The notes beneath the pieces are model-generated. The model was given only the letters and a program-made list of their open reading frames with translations, made no database searches and was not told the DNA's origin. A stretch of 64,000 nucleotides of DNA from Anthoceros angustus (lineage: Eukaryota > Streptophyta > Anthocerotopsida > Anthocerotales > Anthocerotaceae), in NCBI GenBank assembly GCA_010909165.1, contig MU008175.1, positions 921,370-985,369 of the forward strand, written 5' to 3'. Positions 22,764 through 34,341 of this stretch are shown here, piece after piece (the stretch's first letter is position 1; each line of letters starts with the position of its first letter). A program made the position numbers and the translations under genes.

Positions 22764-24372
22764 TCACACGTTCCTGGCATATAAGGCCTGCGGCAGGCGG
22801 GGAGTGGCTACTGCTTCTAAGGATTTGGCCATGTAGGTGACGATCCCGGATCGTTCTTCCAAACTGATATCCTCTGCCCTGACTCCCTCAGGCGGGGACC
22901 AAGAGAATTGGTGCAGCAGGCGGCCGATCATGAGCTCAACCATGTTGAGCCCGAGCTGAGCACCTGGACACACCCTCCTGCCTGCCCCGAAAGGAAGCAA
23001 CCTGAAGTCATGGCCCTTGATGTCCACATCCTGCTCCAGGAACCTCTCAGGCCTGAATGCCAGGGGCTCCTTCCACACAGCAGGATCCCTGGCAATGACA
23101 TAGATGTTACAATGCACAACGGTGCCCTTGGGGATGTCGTAGCCCTGAATCTTCACGTCCTCGGTGCACTTGTGGGGCAGCATGAGCGGGGTGGGCGGGT
23201 GCAGCCGCAGGGCTTCCTTAGTCAGAGCCGTGAGGTAAGGCAACTTGGAGAAGTGAGCCTCCGTGAGCACAGTCTCTTCCCCGATCACCGCGTCCAGCTC
23301 CTCCTGCGCCTTCCTCTGCACCTCAGGATTCTTGATCAGCTCCGCCAGGGCCCACTCCACCGTGATGGCCACCGTGTCCATCCCCGCCGTCACCATGTCC
23401 TGCCATCGCCCACAACCCAAATCAGCTCACCCACATGAAAACAAGCCCAGACAAGTCCAGCCAAGCAAGCTGCTCAATCTCTCCACCCACCCAGAGGAGC
23501 CCGATGATGGTGGTCTCGGTGAGGTCGTACTGCTTCTGCAGCCCCAGGAGCGCGTCCACGAAATGGGACTGCGGCCCCAGGGTCTCCCGCAGGGCCGCGT
23601 GCTCCTTCATGATGGTCCTGGTGAGGGCATCCCGCCTGGCCCCGTGCTTCGCGAATTCCTCGTTCTGCAGCGGGAACATCCACCGGATGGACGGGATGTG
23701 CTCCGAGATCTTCAACGACGCCCCAAGCTTCATCCCCTGCCCGATCACCTCCTTGAACTCCACCCCCTGACTATCAACCTTCCCCTCGTCGTCCACGAAC
23801 CGCTTCCCAAACGCGAGGCGCGTGATGTTGTTGAATGCTACCGCAGAGAGGTACTTCTTGGGATTGACAGGACCCTTGGCCGCGTCCCGGTGGATCTTGT
23901 GCACCATGGCCGACACCTCATCCTGCCGGATAGGCCGCAGGGCTTCCAGCCGCTTTGGCGTGAACAGCTCCAGGTTACACACCTTCCGCACCTTCACGTA
24001 ATGCGGGCCGAAGTCGGCCCAGATGAGGTCCTGCCCGTCCCGGCTGAACTTGGCCGCGGCCCGCGACCGCGCGCGGGCCGCCAGCGACTGGTCCTTGTCC
24101 TTCAACACCTCCTTGGCGCCCTCCGCAGACGACACCACCACGTTCAACGTTGCTCCCATCCACACCGACATCACCGGCCCGTACACCTTCGCCCATTGCT
24201 CGAAGCACTTGAATCGCACCGCCGTCACGTCCAGCAGGTTCCCCACAAACAGCCGCGGCTTCGGTCCCGGGGGAAGCTTGTAGCGAGACCACCTCGCCCT
24301 GTACAACACAAACCCCGCCGCCACAGCCACGGCGATCAGCGCCAATACCGCCCGCACCACCACCTCCGCCAT
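22764..24372 (-). CDS. CYP98: Cytochrome P450 CYP98 family, p-coumaroyl ester/amide 3'-hydroxylase
   Basis: CYP98 enzymes hydroxylate the 3-position of p-coumaroyl esters (shikimate, quinate, threonate and others), a step towards caffeoyl compounds and monolignols or phenolic cuticle. Two exons (24372-23491 and 23399-22764) give 505 aa. Landmarks: N-terminal membrane anchor, the PPGPKP hinge, [24 protein letters not shown]-like helix, [13 protein letters not shown], the I-helix AGMDTVAIT, ExxR ([14 protein letters not shown]), PERF, and the heme loop [10 protein letters not shown]. The alignment with CYP98A as I recall it is close throughout, including [20 protein letters not shown]. The start at 24372 was preferred over 24414 because MAEVVV gives a normal anchor. 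The single 91-bp intron splits LLW from DMVTAG. Substrate preference cannot be read from sequence. Confidence 0.95.
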
Positions 24373-25034
24373 GGCCTTTTCCTTCCCTTCCTTCCCCCTC
24401 CTACTGCCCAACAAGAAGTCCGGTCTTCACGAATCACGACCCGCCCGCGGAATTATTGTTCAAGACCCGCCGCGCGGAATTATTGGCGGCCGACGTGTTT
24501 ATCAGTCTATGGGATGTGCTGTACATATGAAGCGAGAAGCTAAGAAAACCTAGTTAATAATTAACACTACCTACGTAGCTCGGATGTTAACTATGTAAGT
24601 AAGTTAGTTTTACTGTTCGTGACACCGACGTACCGCGCTCTTGTTGTCCATGGTGGTTCTGCCGGTGGGAGCAGCAGGCGTCCGGTTTGGTGGGTGACTG
24701 AGAGAGAGCTTGCGGGAACTCAGGCTGACTTACGATCATGGTGACTTCTGGGCATCACCCGGTGGGATCCTGCTCGCGGCTGGTGTGGGGGGAGGGGAGT
24801 CGGGCGTCGATGGATACCGGGCTTGTGGTGGGGCAGCTTCGGGCGTTGCATTCTCCGAGCGGATTTGGGAAATGTGCGTTTGTGGGGAGCTCGCGGCAGG
24901 GGGGGGATTCCGTGGTGAGAAGTGCTGACTGTTGATTTGGTGTGGCATGTGGAGCAGCGGTTTGGGGTCCGGATGCAGAGTTTTTCGCTAACATGCTGCA
25001 GTACACACTTTTCTGGCTGCTGCTTTAGGTTCCG
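24373..25034. other. Divergent upstream region of CYP98 and the YaaW-like gene
   Basis: About 660 bp between the two start codons. An ORF from 24738 reads briefly (to 24928) and could be a 5' exon of the downstream gene, but it shows no conserved sequence. Confidence 0.4.
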
Positions 25035-27090
25035 ATGTCGTGTATGATGTTGTGTTACTTTTGGGGCAGCCAAGGCAGAGCACGTTCAAGGTTGTATTCT
25101 CTTTGGTACGGGGCTCCCGCTAGGCATTCGAGGGGGGGGAGAACTTTCAGGGGTTTCTCCGGCAGTCGTGTGACCTATGGTAGTGGAATTGTCGTTTTCT
25201 GTGGTGGTGATTTTGGGGGGGAATCTGGGACTCGTCTCATGCATGGTTTTGCAGCTGCATTTGACCCCGAGCTGCATGTGGTTATGGAGCTGGCCAGCGA
25301 CAGTGAGCTGCACGAGCTGTCGAACATCCTGTATGGTACGAGGTGAGTAAGTGGTGTCATGCTGGTGTGGCAGCATGTTCTGTTTTGAAGCAAAGTTCCT
25401 GATTCTGTTTCCCGTTGGTACCAGTTTGCTAAGCCCTCTGGTGAAGTCCGTGGCCCCTGGAGATGGGTCGGATGGCAGTGACATCCGAGATACTCTGAGG
25501 GAAGCAGAGTATGGGGGACGGCTGGCTATAATGGAACGGCTGGAGTCACGGTTTCTGTTTCTAGCAGCAGACGCCAAGGCCACGCTAAGGTTTGTGGTCC
25601 GGGTGCAAGACAGGCGTTTGCGCTCTTCCTCCAAACCCTGGCTTCAGATACTGTCATGGAATGGCCAATCTCCAGTTGGTGACATGTTGGAGTGCACTTC
25701 CTTCATGCAGTGGTCGACGTCCTCGTTACCGCGACGTGCTGCTTTCTGTGAGGAAGAAGTTGCAAGTCCCTTGCCCTGTCAAACTTTCGACTGAAGATTT
25801 GGAGGCTGAGATCTTCCTTCACTTACTAAACGAATACTCGAGGTGCCAAGTCTCCTGTCACTGTGATTCCCGTTGGCTGACCTAACCATACTGCCATCGT
25901 ATGGGATGTGGTGACTGATATGCTACAGTGCGTTCTTGGAGCAGGCCAAAGCAGAAGTCACATTTTGTGAGGAAGGAGTATGAATCCTCGTATGCAAATG
26001 ACGTAGGCGATTTCCAGACCAGGAGATGGAATGGCAACGTTTTCACAGCTTTGAAGCTGGGAGGCGAGGAGCTGTTGACCATGATGCTGAAGGTTGGTGC
26101 GCACTTCTGTGTGCTCTCGTCTGTGTTTGCACTTTTGGTGAAGTGGTGAGATGCAACAGTGCAGCAGGCGGCCGGCCGTCTGGTTGGTGTGCACGTTGAA
26201 CTGGTACTAACCATGCTCACGGCTTCGTTCTGCTACAGGGAGGGAGTGCTGTAACCATGTCCACCCTGCAGGCAGTGGTGAGTGCTTTTCTGGTGCAGCG
26301 ATCAACCATTCCTGTGGTGCCGCTCATTGGCATGTTTCACATACCATGTGCCGTTGTACCAGGTGTCCAAGGAGCTGTCAGGGAAAGTCCTGGTGGAGTC
26401 CGTCAGGTATCGGCTCGCAAAAGATGCGCTAGTGAAGGTATTGCTGTGAGCCACGATCCTGGAATGACTCGCCTGCCCACTAGGGTTTGCTTTACTCACT
26501 GTTGGCTGGTGATGTGAAGGGAGGGCAAGCCATCGCGGCGAAGCTTGAGGGCCACGTTGCGGTACTCGCTGCAAGACAAGTAGGTGACAGACAGGGATGT
26601 GGAGCCATGCAGCTGGTAGATGCTATTCTGCGCCATGCGCGTGTGTCGGAGCTTGAGTGCTGATCCGCCATGGTGCAGGGGCTTGCGGGGGCAACCGCCA
26701 GATATTTCACCTTGCGCAGCACGATGATGCTCCTGGGGCCCCTGTACGTCCCTCCGCCGGACACCGTGCATGCCATGTAGCCTCATCCTTTCCCACGTCG
26801 GCTAACCCCGTGACTGTGCTCCTCGGGCCGGGCGCAGGCTGTGGGGCACGTTCTTGGCCGACATGGCGATAAGGTCGGTGGGAACCGACTACGCGAGAGT
26901 GATCCGCGCCATCTTCGCCTTCGCTCAGGTAAAAAGCTGTATGTGCGTTCCCTCGTTCCCTTAGTGATACGTGGTGCGCGAGCTCACCTACTCCCGTCCG
27001 GCCGTTTTGTGAGTTGTGTGTGCGTGTGCGCACTGTTCGCAGATTCGCATCACTCGAACCTATGGCTGGACGCGATCTGACACCGCCTGA
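25035..27090 (+). CDS. YaaW/UPF0174-like organellar protein, frame broken by one base
   Basis: Ten exons: 25035-25342, 25425-25589, 25711-25842, 25929-26092, 26239-26277, 26363-26437, 26520-26579, 26679-26743, 26838-26928, 27043-27090. Recognisable pieces include MELASDSELHELSNILYGT, SLLSPLVKSV, MERLESRFLFLAADAKATL, LSTEDLEAEIFLHLLNEY, ALKLGGEELLTMMLK, MMLLGP then LWGTFLADM, and TDYARVIRAIFAFAQIRITR. I recognise these as a plant and cyanobacterial conserved protein distantly related to bacterial YaaW (COG4735); function unknown. The Arg/Ser-rich start suggests a plastid transit peptide. Exon 4 has one base too many: its first part reads in one frame to a stop, its second part is conserved in another, and the exon total is 1147 nt. 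A four-T run at 25963-25966 is a candidate site. Without that base the gene would be 382 codons. Confidence 0.75.
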
Positions 27091-28916
27091 TTCTGAACAA
27101 GGCAAGGATGATGAGGAGTGGGAGGGCGGAGGGCAGATGCAAATGCCACAACGCTCCACGATGTTTGTCCATAGCTGCATTGTAGCCTGTTTGTTGTGGG
27201 GCATGTGGCCGGCTGCGGACTGCCCTGGCGTGCCCTGGCCTGCCCTCCCCTTCCCTCCGGGCTCCCCTGCCATTTGCTTATCGAACCTATTGCAACGCGC
27301 TTGTCCTCTACCAAGGAGGATTCGGCGGCATTCACATATGTGCAGGAGAGTCTCAGGACGGACCACGTACTGTACCCGGGTACCATGAGCCGAACATGTG
27401 GATAACGACTGCACAGACGAAAGCAGCACGCCGGGGCCCGGAAGCCGGAGAAGCCAAACGCCAAGCTGCGGGCATCGGCAATGTGGCCCCTGCCGCTCCC
27501 ATGGCAGGCCCTCAGCGAGCGCAAGGACCTAGGAAGCGGATAAGGCCACGTCACACCGGCCGCTACCCGACAGCGTAGCGTAATCCTGTGTCGGGCCGTA
27601 TGGGCAAAGTATGTACATATGTGCGTGAAGAAGCAATGTACGGTGCCGTGATATTCAGGGCCAGGCAGGCAGTAAATTAACATTTGTTTGAAGGATATTT
27701 GTAGCTAAATGCGAGGGGTAAGCCGGTTTAGAAAAAGCAGTGGAAGAAGCGCTCGCCACGAGAGCCGAGTGCCGGTTAGGGCCAGCAGCCAGCAGCCGTT
27801 TCACTGGTAACCCAGCGGGAAAGGGAATTCGAAAGTTGTGGGCGTTGACGCTCCAATGGCGGGGGTGGGAATTGGAATTAGCAAGCAAACGTTTGTTTGC
27901 GGTCCGGGCGACGTGGCCGGGCGCAGCGGCCTGAGCGTGGCAGTTGCTCTTCCTCGCGTCCTTGTGCGGCGGCGCCTTGGGGCCGCTTGCGCCTTGCGGC
28001 TTGCGCCTTGCGCCGGGGGTTTCGCCGCTTCGACTCCTCCGCGTCGGCGTCGGCGTCGCGGGCCTGCTTCCTGCTGTCGCGCTGTGGACATTGGGAGGGA
28101 AGCGTTTTGCTTTCTGCCTGTCCTGCTCCCCGGCCCGGCCCGGCCTGGCGCTGAGATGAGATGAGAGAGTTGAGCTGAAGACGTGGAGAATTTATTGCCC
28201 ATAGCCCGGCAGCAGCTGTAGCAGAAGAGGCTGCAGCTGCAGATGCGGTTGCTGCCATTCCCGGTTGCAGGCAGTGCTTGTGTGGATCCTCCTCCCTCCT
28301 CTCCCACGCTCTCCAGCGTGTGCCGCTCTCCTGCCAGTGGCCACACCACCAGATCGATCAGACTATGCTGTGCTGCCTTTCTGCCACAATCCTTTCTCTA
28401 TTCTTCATTCTCCTCTCCTCTCCTCTCCGCTCAGCCTCTGTGGCACCGCCGGCCTGTCACGAGTCCGGCCTCCTCTTTGCTACAGTGCGCCCTCCTTCTT
28501 GGCCGTGCGGCCGGTGAGCGCGCGTCCCGAGGCCAGTCAATTCCGTCCGGTGCCGGCCGGTGGAGGACAGCTGCGTCTGCGTCTGCGTCTGCGTCTGCGT
28601 TTGCGTTTGCGTCTGCGTCTGCTTTAGCATTGCTGCAGCGCACGGAAGACAGCATGAGGAGGTAGCTCCAAGCAAATTCCCGTGACGCACCGCCAGCGCC
28701 AGCGGCAGCAGCGGCGGATCTGGTGTGTGCAAATCCACGTCGGCTTGTTTCTTGAGCTTTGCTGAGCTTGCGAGTGCGCGGCAGTGGCAGCGACAGTGTG
28801 CTATAGCTTTTTGGAGTGTGCATTCGCATTGCCCCTGCCTCTGGCTCACAGTGGAGTAGCGGGATGGCATTATTTGGCAGGAACAGGCAATCGCGAAGCA
28901 TGGTGCTGCGCTTGTC
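27091..28916. other. Intergenic and RUP 5' region, GC-rich with simple repeats
   Basis: No domain-bearing ORF despite many long GC-driven frames. Contains a GCGCCTTGCGGCTT-like tract near 27980-28015 and a hexamer array at 28569-28622. The last several hundred bases are probably the RUP promoter and 5' untranslated region. Confidence 0.5.
28569..28622. repeat. CTGCGT/TTGCGT hexamer array
   Basis: About nine hexamers of the form (C/T)TGCGT in the region upstream of RUP. A similar TTTGCG/TCTGCG array occurs at 57280-57310. Confidence 0.85.
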
Positions 28917-30140
28917 ATGAGGGATGAGCTTGAAGACCACTCGAGGCTCTTAAAGCAACCCGCTCCCCTGCGAATCGCAACCGTGGCTTCCCTAAGCTGC
29001 CGTGTAGACGGGCTGCTGGCGTCCGATGTTATCAGCGCGATCGACTTCAACGAGTCGGGGGAATTCTTCGCAACAGGGGGCATTGCTAGGAAGATCCGGG
29101 TGTGCTCCTACCAGGCGCTCACCACCCGGAGTCAGGCTCAGGCAGAGTCCCAGGCCCAGGCGGATGGGGACGGGCAGGAGGAGGAGGAGGATGACGACGG
29201 GGAGGACGGTCACAGGAGTAGCAAGCGGAGCCGGGGCTACAACATCAAGTCCCTGGACCACGAAGCCAGCTCCGTGGCCATGCTCTGCACGCCGGCAAAG
29301 CTCAGCAGCGTCAAGTGGGTGCCGGGGGTGGGGGAGCTGCTAGGGTGCGGCGACTACGACGGCGTGGTGTGGGAATGGAACGTGGAGACCGGGGTGAGCG
29401 TCACGGAGCGGCACGAGCACGGGGGAATGTCGGTGTGGAGTCTGGATTACAGCACCGACTCCTGCTTCGACTCGGCTTCCGCCGGTGGGGATGGGACGGT
29501 GAGGCTGTGGAGCAGGGGGGCGGACAAGAGCGTGGGGGCCATCCGCTCCCCGCGCGGAAGAACCATGTGTAGTGCGGAGTTCAGTGCTGCCTCCCCCGAG
29601 CTCCTCGCCGTGGCCTGCGCGGATGGGAACATCTACCTCTACGACTTGCGCAACTTGCAGGCTGCTCTGCTTGTGGTAGGGCAGCATGACAGGGCCGCCA
29701 GCTATGTGCGCTTCATGGGGAAGGACAGGCTGGTGTCGGCCTCCATCGACAGCACCATCAAGCTCTGGGACATCTCTGCGGTTTCCTGGGGGACCCATCT
29801 CAGTCTTGCCGGAGCGGAGGCTAATGCCAGGCTCGTCCGCACCTTCGACTCCCATTTGAACTCCAGGAACTTCGTGGGGCTGTCGGTGCTGGCGGACGTG
29901 GGGCTGCTGGCCTGCGGGTCTGAGACCAACGACGTGTTTGTCTACGAGAGCAGCGCGGTGGATCCTCTCTGGAGATCTCAGTTTTCCAATAACCCCAGGT
30001 ACGATCCCGGTGTCAGTGACCCCAGCAGCGACTCCTTCGTTGCTGCCGTTTGCTGGAAGCAGCAGCATGACCACTACTCCCTGGTAGCTGCCAATTCGGA
30101 TGGCATTGTGCAAGTCATCCAGGCAAGATTAGGTGACTAG
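28917..30140 (+). CDS. RUP: RUP-type WD40 repressor of UV-B photomorphogenesis
   Basis: RUP1/RUP2 proteins re-dimerise the UV-B photoreceptor UVR8 and act with CUL4-DDB1 ligases to damp UV-B signalling. One exon encodes 407 aa, essentially a single COP1/SPA-like WD40 propeller: SAIDFNESGEFFATGGIARK, TPAKLSSVKWVPGVGELLG, GDYDGVVWEWNVETG, HEHGGMSVWSLDYS, ADGNIYLYDLRNLQ, ASIDSTIKLWDIS, then NSRNFVGLSVLADVGLLACG. These match RUP more than COP1: there is no RING or coiled coil, and the length is that of RUP. An acidic Glu/Asp insertion with QAQAESQAQ repeats interrupts the first blade. Function is inferred from the family. Confidence 0.88.
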   Translation: MRDELEDHSRLLKQPAPLRIATVASLSCRVDGLLASDVISAIDFNESGEFFATGGIARKIRVCSYQALTTRSQAQAESQAQADGDGQEEEEDDDGEDGHRSSKRSRGYNIKSLDHEASSVAMLCTPAKLSSVKWVPGVGELLGCGDYDGVVWEWNVETGVSVTERHEHGGMSVWSLDYSTDSCFDSASAGGDGTVRLWSRGADKSVGAIRSPRGRTMCSAEFSAASPELLAVACADGNIYLYDLRNLQAALLVVGQHDRAASYVRFMGKDRLVSASIDSTIKLWDISAVSWGTHLSLAGAEANARLVRTFDSHLNSRNFVGLSVLADVGLLACGSETNDVFVYESSAVDPLWRSQFSNNPRYDPGVSDPSSDSFVAAVCWKQQHDHYSLVAANSDGIVQVIQARLGD

Positions 30141-31045
30141 GAAAGGAAAGCTCTCTCATTTCTAGCAAGTCTCAAAAACATTATTTTTGCGGGGATCATA
30201 TTCTTTGCTATGGTATCTGTCTCCTCACACCAGTACCAGCCCTGCCTGCCGTGGCTCAAGACCTACTCGGCGGTTTACAATGCTGGGATGATGCCCGCCT
30301 CGGAGCTCCAGCGAGGCATGTCTTTCGATTGTAGATCACCTTGGTTTTGAAAGAAACTCTTTACAAATTATACTGGAGTTCTGGAGTTCCAAGGACGGCA
30401 TCGCTGGTATTGGTCCGCATGCCGGATTCCTGCTGGCCTCGATCCATGTGTGTTTGTGCTCTTCCCAGCCTGTCGGAGCTCGCTGCGTACATTCTTCCCC
30501 CCGGATCTCACTAACATCACCCTGATTGTTCCCTGTGCCACCACGTAGCAACATGGAGGCCCATGGATTGGCATTGCCATCAGTCAACGCATTTTCTCTA
30601 GATCGCCTACCACATACGTATATGTGACCAGCACCCACAGCACCCACCATTTTTCTATAATACCGATGTTTGATGTAAAATATGACACCATTCCTGGCAC
30701 AGCGCACGACGTGCTGCCAGGTTGTAGCTTTTTCGTTCCTGCCAATCGAATTCTCGCTTCCGAGTGCATCATTCCGCCCAATAGCAACGTTCCTGCCTAT
30801 ACATGCGTATATAGTTTACAACCCTAATCACCGGCATATTTGCTTTATTTGTCATCCGCTTTCCGGTAGGTATTGTGGATAAACTTGGCCGGGCTCTGTG
30901 ACTCAACTAAAACTTTCGCATGTCCGGTAGGTAGGTAGTTGAATCTATCGTATTGGGTGCTGCTGCTGCTGGGAGCTTCACAACCCCTTGGCTTGCTCAG
31001 CTCTACAAGCCACAGAATCGCTCAAAGTTTTCGAGCACAGCAAGT
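30141..31045. other. Intergenic between RUP and XPD
   Basis: No gene seen. A GTAGGTAGGTAGTT motif lies at about 30925-30940, just before the XPD coding region. Confidence 0.5.
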
Positions 31046-34000
31046 ATGAAGTTCAATTTGGAGGATCTGACAGTCTACTTCCCCTACGAGTTCATCTACC
31101 CTGAGCAGTATGACTATATGGTGGAACTGAAGCATGCTCTCGATGCCAAGGGCCATTGCCTTCTGGAAATGCCCACCGGGACGGGGAAGACGATTACTCT
31201 GCTGTCTCTCATCACCAGTTACCAGCTAGCTGGAAGGCCCGTTGGGAAGCTCATATACTGCACTCGAACTGTTCACGAAATGGAGAAGGTGCTGGACGAG
31301 TTGAAACGGCTGCTGGCATACCAGGAAAAAGAGCTGGGCAAGATGGCCCGAATTCTAGCCTTAGGGTTGAGTTCTAGAAAAAATCTTTGCATTCATCCCA
31401 CTGTAAGCGCAGAAGGGTCCAGAGAAAGTGTGGATGCCGGGTGCAGGAAGCTTACGGCATCGTGGGTGAGAGCACAGGCGGTGGAGGTGCCTGACATCGA
31501 ATCCTGTGGCTTTTTCGAAGCCTATGAGAAGAAGGGAGCCGATGCACTGCTTCCTCCTGGCGTGTATACGCTTCATGACTTGAGGGTGTTTGGCAGAGAA
31601 AAAGGGTGGTGCCCCTACTTTCTTGCTCGCCATATGATCCAATTTGCTAATGTGGTGGTGTACAACTATCAGTACTTGCTTGACCCCAAGGTCTCTGGAA
31701 TCATATCGAAAGAGATGGAGAAGGAGTGCATAGTGGTGTTTGATGAAGCTCACAACATCGACAACGTGTGCATAGAATCTCTGAGTGTGAACATTCGTCA
31801 GCAGACTTTGGAGGGGGCTACTCGAAATTTGGCCAGAGTTTCTCAGATCATAGAGAGGTTTGCACCAGAGCACGTCTCATATCTTTCCTCTCGTCCTGTG
31901 AGCCTTGCTCTAAGTTTGCTGCACCAAATTGGAGTGGCTTGTACGACTGGAACTGCCCATTTATTACCTCCCTAACACCATTTTGGAGTAGAACGCCACT
32001 GGTAACGTTATACCTGGCTTTTGTGGATGAAGGTTCAAGAAAACTGATGAGAAAAGGTTGCGTGACGAATATAATAGGCTTGTGCACGGACTTGCACAGC
32101 AGGGTAACTTGCGAGGTAAACATCAACCAATAAAGTCAGACTGATCATCCTTTCTGCGTTTGGTCACCGGCTACTGACCTGACTTTTTGCTGATATCTTC
32201 TCCAGCTAATGATGCCTGGCTAGCCAACCCAGCTTTGCCGGAGGATATTCTTCGGGAAGCAGTACCAGGAAACATTCGGCGTGCCGAGCATTTTGTGGCC
32301 TTTCTGAAGAGACTTGTTCAATATCTAAGAGGTCGTCTTCAAACTACTCAAGTGGAAACTGAAGGGCCTATCTCCTTCATTACTTCGCTGAACAAGGATG
32401 TGGCAATAGATGCAAAGTCATTAAAGTTCTGCTATGATCGCCTGCATTCTCTAATGTTGACTTTGGAGGTCACAGACACGGACGAGTTTCTTCACATTCA
32501 AACTGTTTGTGATTTTGCAACATTAGTGGGAACGTATTCCAGGGGGTTCTCGATCATCATAGAGCCATATGATTCTCGGATGCCACATATCCCTGATCCC
32601 ATTTTGCAGGTAATTTCTTTAGAACGTGTTGCCTGTTTCTTTCCTAGATTAGCAAACATCTTCTCTGTACAACGTCTTATCTCTGACTCTGTCTGCCTGT
32701 GGGTATGCAGCTTAGCTGTCTAGATGCGTCCCTGGCTATCAAGCCTGTTTTTGAGAGGTTTCAGAGCGTGGTCATAACATCTGGAACACTGAGTCCCATT
32801 GATTTATATCCACGGCTTCTCAATTTCCACCCGGTCATTATTAAAAGTTTTCAGATGACGCTGACTAGGGACTGCTTGTGTCCCATGGTTCTTACACGGG
32901 GCAGGTCAGTTTGTATAGCCCCTGCTATTGTGCATTGCTGGTAGCAAGCTTGAATTATTATTCCAATAATCCTGCAATGTCTTCTTTTTTATATCACAGT
33001 GACCAGTTGCCAGTGAGCACGAAGTTTGACATGCGAAGTGACCCTGGTGTTGTGAGGAACTATGGCCGGCTTCTACTGGAGATGGTGGCAGCAGTGCCAG
33101 ATGGAGTTGTTTGCTTCTTTGTCAGTTATTCCTATATGGATGGAATTGTAAACAGCTGGAATGAGATGGGCATCTTGCGGGTAAAGACTAGTAAAGGCTG
33201 AGTTGTCTGCCAAAGTATTAGAATGGTGGAATCTCATCAAAGTGCATTTCCATGATCTGATGCAGGATGTGATGCAGCACAAGTTGGTATTCATCGAGAC
33301 ACAGGACGTGGTTGAGACAACTTTAGCTCTGGACAATTATCGCAGAGCGTGTGACTCTGGACGAGGAGCTGTGTTTTTCTCTGTCGCCAGGTTTGCCCTT
33401 GCTTTGGCTGAACGTATTTCTTTTCATCTTCAATCAACTTTTATGTGTCCATGTTTGAGGCTAAATCTGGCATGCTGCAGGGGCAAAGTGGCAGAAGGAA
33501 TCGATTTTGATCGACACTATGGCCGTCTTGTGATCATGTATGGTGTGCCCTTTCAGTATACTTTGAGCAGGTAAAGAAATGTCAGATTGGTTGCTACTGA
33601 GTCCTGTGGTCACAGCGGTATGCCATGTCAGTACTGAGAGGTGTACAAGTGCAATTCCGTTTTCTTTTGCCAATACAGTATCCCTTGGGCACTTGCAGAA
33701 TCCTGAAAGCACGGTTAGACTATTTGAGAGAGACATTTCAGATCAAAGAAAATGATTTCCTCACATTTGATGCTGTGGTACTGTTCAACTTTCTCTCCAT
33801 CCCTCCTCCAGTAATTCTTGTGTTTATGCATTGTTTCTTTCCTAGTGACTTTTGCTGGTCGTTTGCATCAGAGACAAGCTGCGCAATGTGTTGGACGTGT
33901 TATCCGCTCAAAGTCAGACTATGGAATGATGATTTTTGCGGACAAACGGTAGTTCCTCAGACTGTTATCTGGCTTCATGGCGATCTCAGGATCTGCCTTT

Positions 34001-34341
34001 CTTGTGTGCGAGATTGAGATATGTTCCTATCCTGCAGATATAACCGTCATGACAAGAGGTCCAAGCTTCCATCTTGGATTCTGTCGCAATTGCGAGATGC
34101 ACACCTGAATCTGAGCACTGATATGTCTTTGCACATCGCACGGGAGGTAAGTTGGTCATTGTGATCACTCCACCAAGTTCCATGGTTGTCTCAAACAGTT
34201 TGTCTCTGACTGCTCGTTTTTGTCCATTAGTTTTTACGGCGTATGGCTCAACCTCTGGAGAAGACCAGCAGAACGACACTTCTATCACAAGCAGATCTGG
34301 AGGAGAAGGAGAGGAAGGACAGAGAAAAGGCCATGATGTGA
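31046..34341 (+). CDS. XPD: XPD/UVH6 helicase subunit of TFIIH
   Basis: XPD is the 5'-3' iron-sulfur helicase of TFIIH, needed for nucleotide excision repair and transcription. Eleven exons (31046-31857, 32033-32115, 32206-32609, 32711-32904, 33000-33180, 33266-33390, 33481-33570, 33699-33777, 33872-33948, 34038-34146, 34231-34341) sum to 2265 nt, or 754 aa, close to human 760. Visible: Walker A MPTGTGKT, the four Fe-S cysteines (NLCIHP, AGCRKL, ESCGFF, GWCPYF), DEAH box ([13 protein letters not shown]), motif III-like [13 protein letters not shown], and the C-terminal helicase motifs [11 protein letters not shown] and [17 protein letters not shown]. The ATG at 31046 gives the expected [20 protein letters not shown]. 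The protein ends in a Lys/Glu-rich tail. No damage is visible, so it should be functional. Confidence 0.97.

Noticed and set aside
23263-24543. Plus-strand frame of 426 codons
   Set aside because: Antisense to CYP98; His/Arg/Pro-rich and without a domain.
27801-28665. Several long overlapping frames on both strands, Arg/Ala-rich
   Set aside because: They come from GC-rich simple repeats with few stop codons; no domain, no splice pattern and mutually overlapping.
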